Assembly: GCF_015160875.1 (NCBI RefSeq)
Contig: NZ_CP063374.1
Coordinates: 1,054,001 to 1,118,000, forward strand
Reading direction: 5' to 3'
Length of the DNA stretch: 64,000 bases
Source: Streptomyces chromofuscus
GTDB taxonomy: Bacteria; Actinomycetota; Actinomycetes; Streptomycetales; Streptomycetaceae
A model generated the notes under the pieces. The model was not told where the DNA came from. It saw only the letters and a program-made list of their open reading frames with translations, and made no database searches. How positions within the stretch are numbered: position 1 is the stretch's first letter; every line of letters begins with the position of its first letter. Positions 25,567-34,829 of the stretch are shown piece after piece. The position numbers were made by a program, and so were the translations under genes.

Positions 25567-26336
25567 GTGCCGTCCGGCAGAGCAACCCCTCGCAGAGTTC
25601 CCCTGGACATCACAAGAACCGACGAAGGCACCGACGAAGGCACCGCCGAGAGCACCGACCGAAACACCAGCGCAAGCGCGACCGGTAACACCGACGAGAG
25701 CGCCAACCAGAACACCGGCGAAGGCACGACCGGGAGCACCGTCGTCCGCGCCTCGGACGCCGCTCGGCGCGGCCCCCTCTCCCGCCGTGGCTTCCTGCAG
25801 GCCACCGCCACGGTGACGGCGCGCGCCGACGTCGGCGCGCCGGGCGTGGCCGCCGCCTCCGGTAGAACCGTCCTCTCCTTCACCACCGCCTCGGGCGGTT
25901 CCGCGGCCCTCTCCCCGACCGGTGACCGGCTCGTCGCGGAGGTGCAGGGCGTGCTCTGGTCCGTCCCGCGTGGCGGCGGCACCGCTGTGCCGGTCACGGC
26001 GGCGGGCCTCGAACCGACGCGGCCCCAGTTCTCGCCCGACGACAGCCCTCTCGTCGTCTGCGCCTACCGCGGCGGAGGCTTCCACCTGTGGACGCCGCGC
26101 CCCGACGGCACCGGGCCGCGGCAGCTCGCCGACGGCCCGTGGGACGACCCGGGACGACGGCCCGTGGGACGACCCGGGACGACGGCCCGTGGGACGACCC
26201 GGGGCCCGGCCTGGTCGCCGCACGGCACCCGGTCGCGTTCGCCTCCGAGCGCGGCGCCGCCGCGGCGGCGGACTGGCTCGAGGTCGGCCGCCTGATGCGG
26301 CGCGAGGGCTGCTGTGATCCGGGGAGTGGGGCCTGA
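25567..26336 (+). pseudogene. Decayed Tat-exported TolB-like amidohydrolase, N-terminal part
   Basis: The frame starting at GTG 25567 has a Thr/Asp/Glu-rich leader, a Tat motif SRRGFLQATA near residue 75, and then WD40-like (PD40) blades: VLWSVPRGGGTAVPVT, GLEPTRPQFSPDD and AYRGGGFHLWTPRPDGTGPR. Relatives are large periplasmic amidohydrolases with N-terminal propellers. After QLADGPWDDP, 25-bp tandem duplications shift the frame. AWSPHGTR and the following VAFASERG, normally contiguous in one frame, lie in two different frames. The sequence then ends, so at least three quarters of the gene are missing. No function is expected. Confidence 0.7.
26136..26205. repeat. 25-bp tandem duplication within the pseudogene
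   Basis: The unit CCCGTGGGACGACCCGGGAC plus GACGG starts at 26136, 26161 and 26186 (the last copy partial). Because 25 is not a multiple of three, each extra copy shifts the reading frame by one base. Confidence 0.85.
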
Positions 26337-26379
26337 GATCGGGCAGGATGGCCGCGCCCAAGGCGTCGACTTCCGGATT

Positions 26380-27369
26380 TCAGTGGCGTGGAGGGTTCCT
26401 GCGCGGCCTGATGACGGCGTTGGGCAGGCTGGGCGCGGGGAGGCGGTCGCCCGGGTAGCCCTCGACGGCGCCGAAGCGGTCGGAGGACGCCTCCCAGGCC
26501 TGCCGGGCCTGGACGATGTCCTCGTGGCTGCGGCCGACGAAGTTCCACCACATGACGATCTCCTCGTCGAACGGGGGGCCGCCGAGCAGGACCGTCCGGG
26601 CGGGGCTGTCCGACTCGTTCACCAGCGTCAGGGCCTCGGTCCCGGGGTGGACGTAGCCCAGTTCCGCCGGGCTCAGCCGGGTGTCGGCCAGGCGGACGTC
26701 CCCGCTGTCGACGAGGAGGCCGTGCTCGAAGCCGGCGTCCACGGCCAGGGTGATCTCCGCGTGCGGCGCGAGGGTGATCTCGGCGCCGAGCAACGGCGAG
26801 AACGTCGGCACCGGGGAGGTGTCCCCGGCGAGTGAGCCGAGGAAGACCCTGATCTCGGCGCCGTCGATCCGTACGGGCTCGGGCGCGTAGTGCTGGAAGT
26901 CGCGTTCGGCGTTCCGGTGCTCCTCGGGCAGCGCCACCCACAGCTGGACGCCGTGGAGGACGGTGGTGCGCGGGGTGGAGACCTCCGAGTGGGCGATGCC
27001 GTGTCCGCCGGTCATCAGGTTCAGCTCACCGGGCCGTACGAAGGCGTGGCTGCCGAGACTGTCACGGTGCTCGATCTCCCCGCTGAACAGCCAGCTCACC
27101 GTCTGCAGCCCGGTGTGCGGATGGGGGGCGACGTCCATGCCGCCCGTCAGGGAGACGTCGTCCGGGCCGTAGTGGTCGGCGAAGCACCAGGCACCGATCA
27201 GCGACCGGGCGCGCTGGGGCAGCGTCCGCCGTACCGGCATCGCCCGGGGCCCGCCCAGGGGCACCTCGCGCGGGGAGAGTACGTCGACCCGAGGCACCTC
27301 GGCCGGCCGCGTGTCATCGAGCGGCGCGCCGCACCTCACTGCCGAGGGTTCGGCTTCCACGTTGCTCAC
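26380..27369 (-). CDS. Pirin-family protein
   Basis: A protein of about 329 residues with two cupin domains. The iron-binding residues are in HPHTGLQTVSWLFSGEIEHRDSLG and GGHGIAHSEVS, as in bacterial pirins, some of which are quercetin 2,3-dioxygenases. The C-terminal cupin ends with PARTVLLGGPPFDEEIVMWWNFVGR, a conserved block. GTG at 27369 gives the usual (M)SNVE start, and GGAAGG lies eight bases upstream; the longer frame to 27543 has no ribosome site. The upstream sequence is unusually AT-rich (TTGAATTTTCACC near 27578), possibly the promoter. Confidence 0.9.
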   Translation of the reverse strand: MSNVEAEPSAVRCGAPLDDTRPAEVPRVDVLSPREVPLGGPRAMPVRRTLPQRARSLIGAWCFADHYGPDDVSLTGGMDVAPHPHTGLQTVSWLFSGEIEHRDSLGSHAFVRPGELNLMTGGHGIAHSEVSTPRTTVLHGVQLWVALPEEHRNAERDFQHYAPEPVRIDGAEIRVFLGSLAGDTSPVPTFSPLLGAEITLAPHAEITLAVDAGFEHGLLVDSGDVRLADTRLSPAELGYVHPGTEALTLVNESDSPARTVLLGGPPFDEEIVMWWNFVGRSHEDIVQARQAWEASSDRFGAVEGYPGDRLPAPSLPNAVIRPRRNPPRH

Positions 27370-27829
27370 CACGACCACCTTCCGCCCACTTCGTTCGTTC
27401 TCACACCGGATCGTCGTCTCCACCGACGACCGGGCGATCGGCGGTCCGGTCCGGTGCCCACAGCTCCGCCGCGCCCGTGCGGCCGCACGCGGTCGGGCCG
27501 CGCGAGCCGGTGCTGTGCGAGTCGCTGCTGTGCGACCAGCCACCGCCTCTTTTCCGCCATGCTCGAAGTGTAGTCAAGTTGAATTTTCACCTAGCTCGTG
27601 GCCCCGCCCGAGGGTCGGCACGGGCCGACTCCTCCGGCCGGGAGTCCCCCCGGCCGGCCTTCGCCAGGCACGGCAGGGCAGCGCCCGACCGCCGACCGTG
27701 AAAGCGCTTGTACGACCTCGTGGCGCCGCACTACCGTCCCGACGTGGATCTCTTCTCACGCTCGTGGACGGCGTTGCGCACGGCGGTCGCCCAGCTGTAT
27801 CGCCTTGTGAGGTGGGGGACGCGGCCGGC
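27370..27829. other. Intergenic stretch upstream of pirin, no gene seen
   Basis: About 460 bases without a supportable gene. An AT-rich patch around 27565-27592 (GTCAAGTTGAATTTTCACCT) is the only promoter-like element. The remainder is GC-rich with open frames but no recognisable protein family. It forms the left edge of the inserted island. Confidence 0.5.
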
Positions 27830-28154
27830 GGGTGGAAGGCTCGGAGCAAGCGGCCGACGCCATCGGCTCGTCGCATGACTCACACAGGAGTGGCTGGACG
27901 GACAAGTGCCTGCGCGACGTGGCGGCGCAGCGGGCCAGGGGCACCCTGGATGCGCTCGCCTCACGGGCCGGGCGGCCGAAGGCGGACCCGAGGACAAGGA
28001 GATCGCCCGGCTGAAGGCAGAGACGGCCCGGCTGAAGGCTGAGCCGAGCAAGGCCCGCACCGTGCTGGAGGTGCACGAAGAACTCTCCGTGCTACTCGAC
28101 CAGCTCGCCACGTACAACGCCCCGTCCCAGAACGGCGAGAAGAAGAACAAGTGA
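27830..28154 (+). pseudogene. IS3-type transposase OrfA remnant
   Basis: One frame gives SHRSGWTDKCLRDVAAQRAR and GTLDALASRAGRPKADPR. After a frameshift near 28000 another gives DKEIARLKAETARLKAE, VLEVHEELSVLLDQLAT and NGEKKNK. The order (HTH end, GRPKADP linker, leucine-zipper coiled coil, SALLDQL-like end) is that of OrfA proteins of actinomycete IS3-like elements. No OrfB or terminal inverted repeats remain, so the element is dead. It sits at the left side of the hydrolase/caspase/NTPase island. Confidence 0.55.
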
Positions 28155-28252
28155 CCCCGGCAGACTCTGCGGCCGGCACCTTCTGAGGCCTCGCCGTTTC
28201 AAGCGCTCGACCATCCGCCGGCTGTCTTTCAGTCGTTCGGTCTGCTGGTGAA

Positions 28253-31200
28253 TCAACTGGCGTCGTTCGCCGTCCTGCCGGACGTGAGCCTGGTGATGCT
28301 CTGGCGGAGGCGGCGGGTGTCCAGCGACGCCACCGAGGTAGCGGCCTGGAGATGCGCTTCGAAGCAGGCGTGGTACGGCCGGAGCGCCACGGCGAGGTCG
28401 GGATGGGACTCGGCGAACTCGGTCAGGTCGGCAAGGTCCCTGGTGGCGGCGCTGGAGAGTCGGCTGAGGTCGCCGAGCTGTTCGAGGAGCTCGCCGAGAC
28501 GACCGGCCGCGGCGGCTCCGGCCAGCCCCAGGGTCAGATGGCGGGGCGAGCGCGGTGGGTGGCTGAGGAGACGCTCCACCGCCAGGGTCTGGTGACGTTT
28601 GCGCCATGGGGTGGCGGGCAGCCAGCTCAGGGCGCGGGAGACCGACGGGGCGTCCGCGACCAGTGGCTCCCGGGCCGGCGGACCACCGAGGTTCCGTACG
28701 CCGAAACCGAACGTCGACAGAGCCTGGCAGGCATGGCCCACTTCCCACCACATGGTCCGGTCGTCGAGGACGATCTCGCGGGACAGCAGGGAGACGATCC
28801 GGTCATTGACGGCCGACGCGACGGCACCGGCGTGCTGAGGCTGCAGCCGGGCCGCCAGCCGCAGCAACAGCACCCCTGAGGGCAGGGCGACGTGCTCCAC
28901 CACCCTCGCCCAGCCGACCTCCTTGAGCGCGTCGAACACCATTGGTGCCCCCACATTGTCGTCGAGGCTGGTCAGGAGGCCAGCGAGGCCAATGGCCGGT
29001 TCCAGGTCGGCGATCACGCCCAGCCGGAGCCGCCGTTCCAGCTTGGTGTGGTCGATCTTCGGCACCAGTTCGAGCACCCAGCGCCGCTCCCACAGCGCCA
29101 TGGTGCGCAGAATGTCCCGGATGACCCGCGGGCTGGAGACGGTGGTGATGATGAGCTTCTTCAGCTCATACGTCGTTGTGGTCCAGTCCGCGTTGAGCGC
29201 CTGGCTGGGTCCGACCCCGATGCGCGCGAGGTGAAGCGCCGCCATGTACTGCTCGGACGGGTTTTGCAGCAACTGCAGTTCCTCGGTGAAGATCTTCATC
29301 AGCACCGCTTCGCCGGTGAGCCCTTGGTAGACGGGCTCTCCCAGTCCCGCGATGTCCTCGAGGGCCGCGAGCAGCCCGGCCGCCGCCACCGGGTTCTGGT
29401 ACATCTCGCTGCGGGCCCGCCAGGCCAGACGCGACTCCTCCGTCGAGTGGACGGTGCGCATCGTGAGTTCGCCATACTTGGTGAGCAGACGGCCGACGAA
29501 ACCCCGGTCGACATGGTCGAGAATGCGCAGCAGCTGGGTGAACTCCCCGCCGGTCCGCACCGAGTCGAGCCGGTCCACCCAGACATCCGGCCGACCGATG
29601 ATCTTGCTCGTCTTCTGCAGGAGGGCCGCCCCGGAGATCCCCTCGGTGTGCCGCATCGTGCGGGCGATTTCCCGGCAGGCCTCAGCGACCGGGATGGTCG
29701 GCGCGTTGGCCAAACGCTGCGCCAGTTCGCGGACATCGAACGTCCGGGCGTACCGGCGGGGGGCATTGGGGTAGAGGGCGCGGGCCAGCCGGTGGAACTC
29801 TGCCTGTGCGTCCGGGGGATACCAGACGCTCATGCCCGCCAGCAGATCGTCGATACCGACCTTCTCTCGCAAGCTCTCCAGGAAGCTCGCACCCAGCTCG
29901 GGATCGACTCCGAGCCGTAGGGCGAGCCGCGGACCCCATACCCGGCGGGACGTGGTGAGCGCCTGCGTGACGATGTCGACCATGAGATCCAGGCAGGTCG
30001 CGCGGAACGAGACCTGCGCCTCCCACAAGCCCTTCACCACGTGGTACTTCACGGAGGGACGCGGATCGCTGTGCAGCCAGTCGACCACGGTCTGCTCGCC
30101 GAATGCGTCGCCCAGCCGCTGCGCGAAGGTCTTGCCGTGCTGGTGGTAAGGATCTTCCACCGCATACGTCACGGACAGCAGCATCCCCGCCGCCCTGGGG
30201 TCGTTCCTCGCCGCCTGGGCCAGGTTCCTGACGAACTCCTCGTCGGGTACGAGGTCGGCAGCACTGCGCACCGGTCCTCGAGTGGGGGCCGACAGCAGCA
30301 GGCAGGCGCACCAGGCGTGCAGGCTCTGCACGACACGCAGGAGTTCGACGGTCTCCATCGGCGAGGCGCGGCGCAGCAAGGCACGGAGCGCGTCCAGATA
30401 GCGGCCCCGGTCCCAACGGGTGTCCACGGCCCGTTTGAAGATCTCGTTGCGGTGCATGCCCGAGGTTCGCCGCAGTTCCTGCAGCGCGGTGATGACGTCG
30501 CGGGGGCTGCTGTGGTCCAGGGCCGGCTGGAGGAGGTGCTGGTACTCGTCGATCATCTCCGCCCACTCGGTCCGCTCCACCTGACGGCGCAGCATCATCC
30601 CGGCGAGCATCACAGCGAATCCGTCCTCCGCCTTCACCCGGTACTCAACCAGTGACTCCGGACCCGGTTCCTGGTCGACCGGGTGGTATCCGGCGGCGTC
30701 CTCGTAGTGGACGTCGGTGTCCTCTGCCACGCGCCGCCACAGTCGGCGTTGCAGCCTCAGGGCCTGCAGCACCAGGAAGTAGTCGGCGGCCCGGGTGGGA
30801 CTCAGATCGGTGACGACCTCCGCGACCCGTTTGACGATGATCTCGTTCAGATGGGCGCTCTGGAACCACTCGATCAGACTGAGCAGGTGCAGGCGTTCCT
30901 GAGTGGTGCCCTCGCCGCTGCTGACGGCGACGTTCACTTGGACCTTGAGCCATGGGGCGACCTCGTTGAGGTGGAGCCGGCCAGTGGACATGGCCTGCCG
31001 GATCCCGCGGATGACGTGCACCAGGTCGTGCAACCGCAGGGGGGAAGGGTCCTCCTTGAGCCGCTGGGTCAACTGCAGGACGAAGTCGTCGGTCATCCCC
31101 TCATCGAGCGAGGTGCCGAGCGCAGTCAGGCAGCGGGCCAGTTCGGCCGTCTGCGCTCGCTGGAGCCAGTCGTGGAGCGCGCCGCCGGCGCGGGTGCGGT

Positions 31201-33400
31201 CGAGGAGTTCCGCCGCCACCTGGGCGCGGTACAGCCGGGCGCCGAGCAACCACGGCACGACCTCGCGGGGGGCCTCGCGCATCAGCGTCTCAACCTGGGG
31301 CAGCACCAGTTCGACGACTTTCTCCCGCACCCGTCCCTCACCCGCGAGGGGAACCAGGTCGGGCGCGTCGAGGTCCTCCTCGATCTGCAGTACCCGTCGC
31401 AGGATCCGCTCGCTGTCCTCGACGCTCGCGATCCTCGCCAGGTCCTGCCCGGCGAGGTACTCGATACCGAGGACCCGCCGCTCGTCATCGGTGAGGTCGG
31501 TGAGGGGCTCCTCGGGAACCCCCGCATGGATCAACGAGGTCGCCGCGGCCCGGGCCACCGCCTCCTGCTCCCGAAGGCCGAGTCCGTCGAAGCAGGCGAG
31601 GACGGGGTCGTCGCCTCCGCCGGTGCGCATCTTCCTGATGAGCACTCCGGGATCCCGGGTGCCGTCCTCCCGTTCGACCTCCGCCAGCCCTGCCCGGCGG
31701 TCCAGAGTGCCGGGGTGAGCGCGGTCCGCCCGCTCGACGAAGGCCTTCAGGCGAGGCTTGCCCACGAGGGACGGGACGATGTCGATGTTCTCCGTCTTCC
31801 ACTCATTGGCGGCGGAGAGGTCGTACTCGAGAACGGCAAGTACGCTCGCCCGGACGGATTCCGACACCATGGGCAGCAGGGCGCCCACCGCATTGTTGCC
31901 GCCCTGGAGCGGCAGGAGACCATCCAGGATCAGCAGGAAGGGCCTGGTCCCGTCGTGCTCCAGCAGAGCGGTCGCGTGGTGGCAGGCCTCGATCAACGGG
32001 TCACGGTCGGTCAGTTCGCCGTGCCGGGACCGGATCGCCTGCACCTGCCAGCCCTGGCCCCGCAGCTCTTCGGCCAGCAGCCGGGCTATGGTGGTCTTCC
32101 CGCTGCGCGCGGTGCCGCCGACGACGGCCAGGCGCCTGCCCTTCGCGGCCCGCTTCCGGGCGGCGGGCTGCTTTCTGACCGCGTCCTTTGCGGTGCCGTG
32201 CGCACCGATCGGTCCGGACTGTTTCGGCTTCTCCCCGTGGAAGAACTTCAGAAGCTCGTCGACCTCGTTCATCGGGATGTCACCGGACCGTGGCCCCAGC
32301 GGGTCGGGCGCCCAGCCCAGGCGGGCCAGCTCCTCAGTGCGGCGGGCGCGCTTCCAGTCGGCCCAGCGCTCGCCCCACACGGCGGTGGCGGCAGCGTCCA
32401 GGGTCGGCTCGGCGGGCACGTCGGCGGGGTACGTCCGTCGGTCTCCCGGGCCGGCCAAAACCCAGCCGTTCTCAGTGGGAGCGAGGACGGTGGTGACGCC
32501 CACCTTTTCAAGCGCCTCCACCCGGCCGGACAGCTCCGCCGCCGGCATAGACGCGAAGCTCTGCCCCTCCGTCCGGGCGCCGACGGCCAGGACGTCCGGA
32601 CAGGGTAGTCCGGTGGCCTCCGCGAGGATGTCGAGTGCATAGCCGAGCCCGATCGCGGGGTCCTCGGCGGGTTGCGACGCGGGCCACATCCCGGCCGGCA
32701 GTGGTGGTCTCCCGACTGGGCCGGCGGCTCCGAACGTCCCGAGCAGCCCCGCCACCGCCTCCCACACCGCCATGAGGTGCGGGCCGGCCCACTCCAGGGA
32801 CCTGACCCACCCGGGCGAACCGGCCGGGAACGGACCGTCCGAGGCCGCTCCCGTCAGCGCCGCCGCGGTCGGTTCGCCGGTCAGGGTGATCGCGAGGCGT
32901 CCCCCGGGCGCCTCGAACACCGCCGCGTGCGCCGGACCCCTCCGGGAGCCCGCTCCGTCATACCCGTCCTCCTGTGGGAAGGTCGCGGGGCATTGGGCCC
33001 ACAACGTCGCAAGCTGCTCCAGTACTTCCATGGACAGCTCATTGACGACGCGGCGCATCGTGCCGGGCGTCCCCGCTGAGCCGTCCGGGTCCGGCGACTC
33101 CGCCGTGGCGTCATAGACGTCACCGTCGAAGTAGGCGTCGGCGACGAGGGCGAGGCCGCTTTTCTCGGCCACGGTCAGCCAGTCGGGCAGGGAGGCGACT
33201 ACGGCGGCGGCGTCCGGCCCGTTCAGCAGTCTGCCGATCCAGCCGCCTTCGAGGTCGAACTCACCCAGTGCGGCAATGAGTTCCGACTCGCCGATGTCCT
33301 GGGTGGCTGCCTGGTTCAGCAGCAGGAGGAGTCCGGCCAGCCGATCGCGGACGAACGCGCTGCCGGGCGTACGAGCCGCGGAGTGCGGCGCTGTTGTCAT
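28253..33400 (-). CDS. 1715-residue P-loop NTPase with helical repeats and a Lon-like N-terminal domain
   Basis: Not a recognised named family. Residues 1-235 show no clear match. Residues about 238-315 (GLGYALDILAEATG, PDVLAVGARTEG, GRVEALEKVGVTTVLAPTEN) follow the pattern of Lon/S16-type protease domains, but the catalytic Ser and Lys positions are not conserved. A basic linker precedes Walker A GGTARSGKT (428-436) and Walker B FLLILDGL (488-495). The remaining ~1200 residues are alpha-helical with HEAT/TPR-like character. The ATG at 33400 has GGAGGTAA nine bases upstream; the longer frame to 33616 is a shadow. It lies 22 bases after the propeller ORF of the caspase gene and is probably the last gene of a three-gene operon, acting as a large switch ATPase. 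Confidence 0.82.
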   Translation of the reverse strand: MTTAPHSAARTPGSAFVRDRLAGLLLLLNQAATQDIGESELIAALGEFDLEGGWIGRLLNGPDAAAVVASLPDWLTVAEKSGLALVADAYFDGDVYDATAESPDPDGSAGTPGTMRRVVNELSMEVLEQLATLWAQCPATFPQEDGYDGAGSRRGPAHAAVFEAPGGRLAITLTGEPTAAALTGAASDGPFPAGSPGWVRSLEWAGPHLMAVWEAVAGLLGTFGAAGPVGRPPLPAGMWPASQPAEDPAIGLGYALDILAEATGLPCPDVLAVGARTEGQSFASMPAAELSGRVEALEKVGVTTVLAPTENGWVLAGPGDRRTYPADVPAEPTLDAAATAVWGERWADWKRARRTEELARLGWAPDPLGPRSGDIPMNEVDELLKFFHGEKPKQSGPIGAHGTAKDAVRKQPAARKRAAKGRRLAVVGGTARSGKTTIARLLAEELRGQGWQVQAIRSRHGELTDRDPLIEACHHATALLEHDGTRPFLLILDGLLPLQGGNNAVGALLPMVSESVRASVLAVLEYDLSAANEWKTENIDIVPSLVGKPRLKAFVERADRAHPGTLDRRAGLAEVEREDGTRDPGVLIRKMRTGGGDDPVLACFDGLGLREQEAVARAAATSLIHAGVPEEPLTDLTDDERRVLGIEYLAGQDLARIASVEDSERILRRVLQIEEDLDAPDLVPLAGEGRVREKVVELVLPQVETLMREAPREVVPWLLGARLYRAQVAAELLDRTRAGGALHDWLQRAQTAELARCLTALGTSLDEGMTDDFVLQLTQRLKEDPSPLRLHDLVHVIRGIRQAMSTGRLHLNEVAPWLKVQVNVAVSSGEGTTQERLHLLSLIEWFQSAHLNEIIVKRVAEVVTDLSPTRAADYFLVLQALRLQRRLWRRVAEDTDVHYEDAAGYHPVDQEPGPESLVEYRVKAEDGFAVMLAGMMLRRQVERTEWAEMIDEYQHLLQPALDHSSPRDVITALQELRRTSGMHRNEIFKRAVDTRWDRGRYLDALRALLRRASPMETVELLRVVQSLHAWCACLLLSAPTRGPVRSAADLVPDEEFVRNLAQAARNDPRAAGMLLSVTYAVEDPYHQHGKTFAQRLGDAFGEQTVVDWLHSDPRPSVKYHVVKGLWEAQVSFRATCLDLMVDIVTQALTTSRRVWGPRLALRLGVDPELGASFLESLREKVGIDDLLAGMSVWYPPDAQAEFHRLARALYPNAPRRYARTFDVRELAQRLANAPTIPVAEACREIARTMRHTEGISGAALLQKTSKIIGRPDVWVDRLDSVRTGGEFTQLLRILDHVDRGFVGRLLTKYGELTMRTVHSTEESRLAWRARSEMYQNPVAAAGLLAALEDIAGLGEPVYQGLTGEAVLMKIFTEELQLLQNPSEQYMAALHLARIGVGPSQALNADWTTTTYELKKLIITTVSSPRVIRDILRTMALWERRWVLELVPKIDHTKLERRLRLGVIADLEPAIGLAGLLTSLDDNVGAPMVFDALKEVGWARVVEHVALPSGVLLLRLAARLQPQHAGAVASAVNDRIVSLLSREIVLDDRTMWWEVGHACQALSTFGFGVRNLGGPPAREPLVADAPSVSRALSWLPATPWRKRHQTLAVERLLSHPPRSPRHLTLGLAGAAAAGRLGELLEQLGDLSRLSSAATRDLADLTEFAESHPDLAVALRPYHACFEAHLQAATSVASLDTRRLRQSITRLTSGRTANDAS

Positions 33401-33422
33401 CCGGGTTACCTCCCTGGTGCCG

Positions 33423-34829
33423 TTACCGCGACCTACCTGACGCGAGGCTCTGACCGGCGCGGGCGCGCAGCAGGGCGAGCGCGCCGGACGTCGCCACGAC
33501 CAGGCCGTCGGGGCCGTGCGAACACATGCCGGCCGGCAGTCCGTCGAGCGGCCAACGGGCCCCGAGCCCGTCGACGGCACTGTAGGTGTCCAGCCAACTG
33601 CCGTCCCGGTCGCCACCGGCGACCGCGAACCAATCGGCCGTCAGGAGGACGGCCCGTACGGCGTTTCCGAGCGGTCGCACGGAGCCCGCGAGCGGGGCGG
33701 CGCCCCCCACGAAGGTGCAGGCGCCACCGGCGTCCACGATCACCGCCGTTGCGCCGTCGGCCGAGGCCACCAGGCGCACGGGATTCGGGCACAGTGCCAC
33801 CCTCTTGGGATTGGCCGGACCGGCCGGGGCCCACCGGTGGATCACTCCGTCGAGGGTGGCCGCCCAGACGACTGGATCCTCCCGCCGGCCAGCCATGGCC
33901 AGGGCGACGACAGGCTTCCGGAAAACCTCGACACTCACCGGATCGGCACCGGAGGTGGACAACACCTCGACGGCCCGGCCGTCGGCCAGGGCGAGCAGGC
34001 CGGCCGGGTGGGACGCGGAGGGACCGGGCAGCTCACCGGATCCCTTCCGCAGCACCTGGCCGACGTCGGCGGCGTCCCGCGTACATCGGAGCACGGAGCC
34101 GTCCGTGAGGACAAGCAGCGCGCACGCACCGTCGGCGTCCCCGGCGGCCTCGGTTTCCTCTGCGTTCCCGGTCTCCGAGAACGCGTGCAGGTCCCTGAGC
34201 GGTCCGACGCCGGACCGCGACGCCACCTGCTCGCCGCTGGCGCCGTCCCACCAGACCAGCGTGCCGTCGTCGTGCGCGGTGATGAGGGAGCCAGGCCCGG
34301 GTTCCCCTGCCGCCGACACGCGCGTGGTCGTATGGCGGTCACGGACTCCCGGGTTCGCCCAGAGCACCTCCAGTGACCCGCAGGGCGCGATGACGGGCAC
34401 GGCCGCGCGGGCGAGATCGGTGAGCCCCCTCCGGGTGGCCGTGAGTGCGAGGGCAAACCGCCGTTGCTGCGGCGTCCCGCGCCGAGGCTGGGTGTTCCAT
34501 ACGGCGGTACGGGCTGCCTGGTCCGGGCCGCGCAGGGCGCGGACCGTTCGTGTCATGGTGGAGCGGGGCAGCGCGAGCAGGAAGTCAGGGTCGTCCAGGA
34601 GGAATTGCATACCGCTGGTCGGATCGACCGCGGCGGCCGCGAGGACGGCGAGCAGGTGTGGCGGGGCGTTGTCCCAGCCTTGGTCGGCCACGCGGAGTTC
34701 GTCGAGCAGGTGGCGCAGCACGGTACGGCGGGGCGCCTGCCCGCCGGCGGGCGGCGGGTGGCGGGTGGCGTGGCCGCCATGCACCGTGGACGTCCCCCGC
34801 GTCCCCCGGTCCCGGTTCCCTGCCGGGGG
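33423..34829 (-). CDS. Beta-propeller C-terminal part of the caspase/NTPase protein, in a shifted frame
   Basis: The frame reads through a helical region (LDDPDFLLALPRSTMTRTVR, then TPQQRRFALALTATRRGL) into WD40/PQQ-like blades such as LITAHDDGTLVWWDGASGE, VVWAATLDGVIHRWAPAG and GDRDGSWLDTYSAVDGLGARW. It is in the +1 frame relative to the caspase/NTPase ORF, and the meaningful sequence continues across a G5 run at 34824-34828. A GTG at 34784 could be an independent start, but its ribosome site is poor and the family sequence extends further upstream. The likeliest reading is one fused gene interrupted by an indel or a frameshift site; a separate small protein is possible. Confidence 0.65.
   Translation of the reverse strand, partial: PPAGNRDRGTRGTSTVHGGHATRHPPPAGGQAPRRTVLRHLLDELRVADQGWDNAPPHLLAVLAAAAVDPTSGMQFLLDDPDFLLALPRSTMTRTVRALRGPDQAARTAVWNTQPRRGTPQQRRFALALTATRRGLTDLARAAVPVIAPCGSLEVLWANPGVRDRHTTTRVSAAGEPGPGSLITAHDDGTLVWWDGASGEQVASRSGVGPLRDLHAFSETGNAEETEAAGDADGACALLVLTDGSVLRCTRDAADVGQVLRKGSGELPGPSASHPAGLLALADGRAVEVLSTSGADPVSVEVFRKPVVALAMAGRREDPVVWAATLDGVIHRWAPAGPANPKRVALCPNPVRLVASADGATAVIVDAGGACTFVGGAAPLAGSVRPLGNAVRAVLLTADWFAVAGGDRDGSWLDTYSAVDGLGARWPLDGLPAGMCSHGPDGLVVATSGALALLRARAGQSLASGRSR

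Noticed and set aside
33401..33616. N-terminal extension of the giant NTPase
   Set aside because: The extra 72 codons lie over the propeller-coding frame and lack a ribosome site, whereas ATG 33400 has GGAGGTAA.
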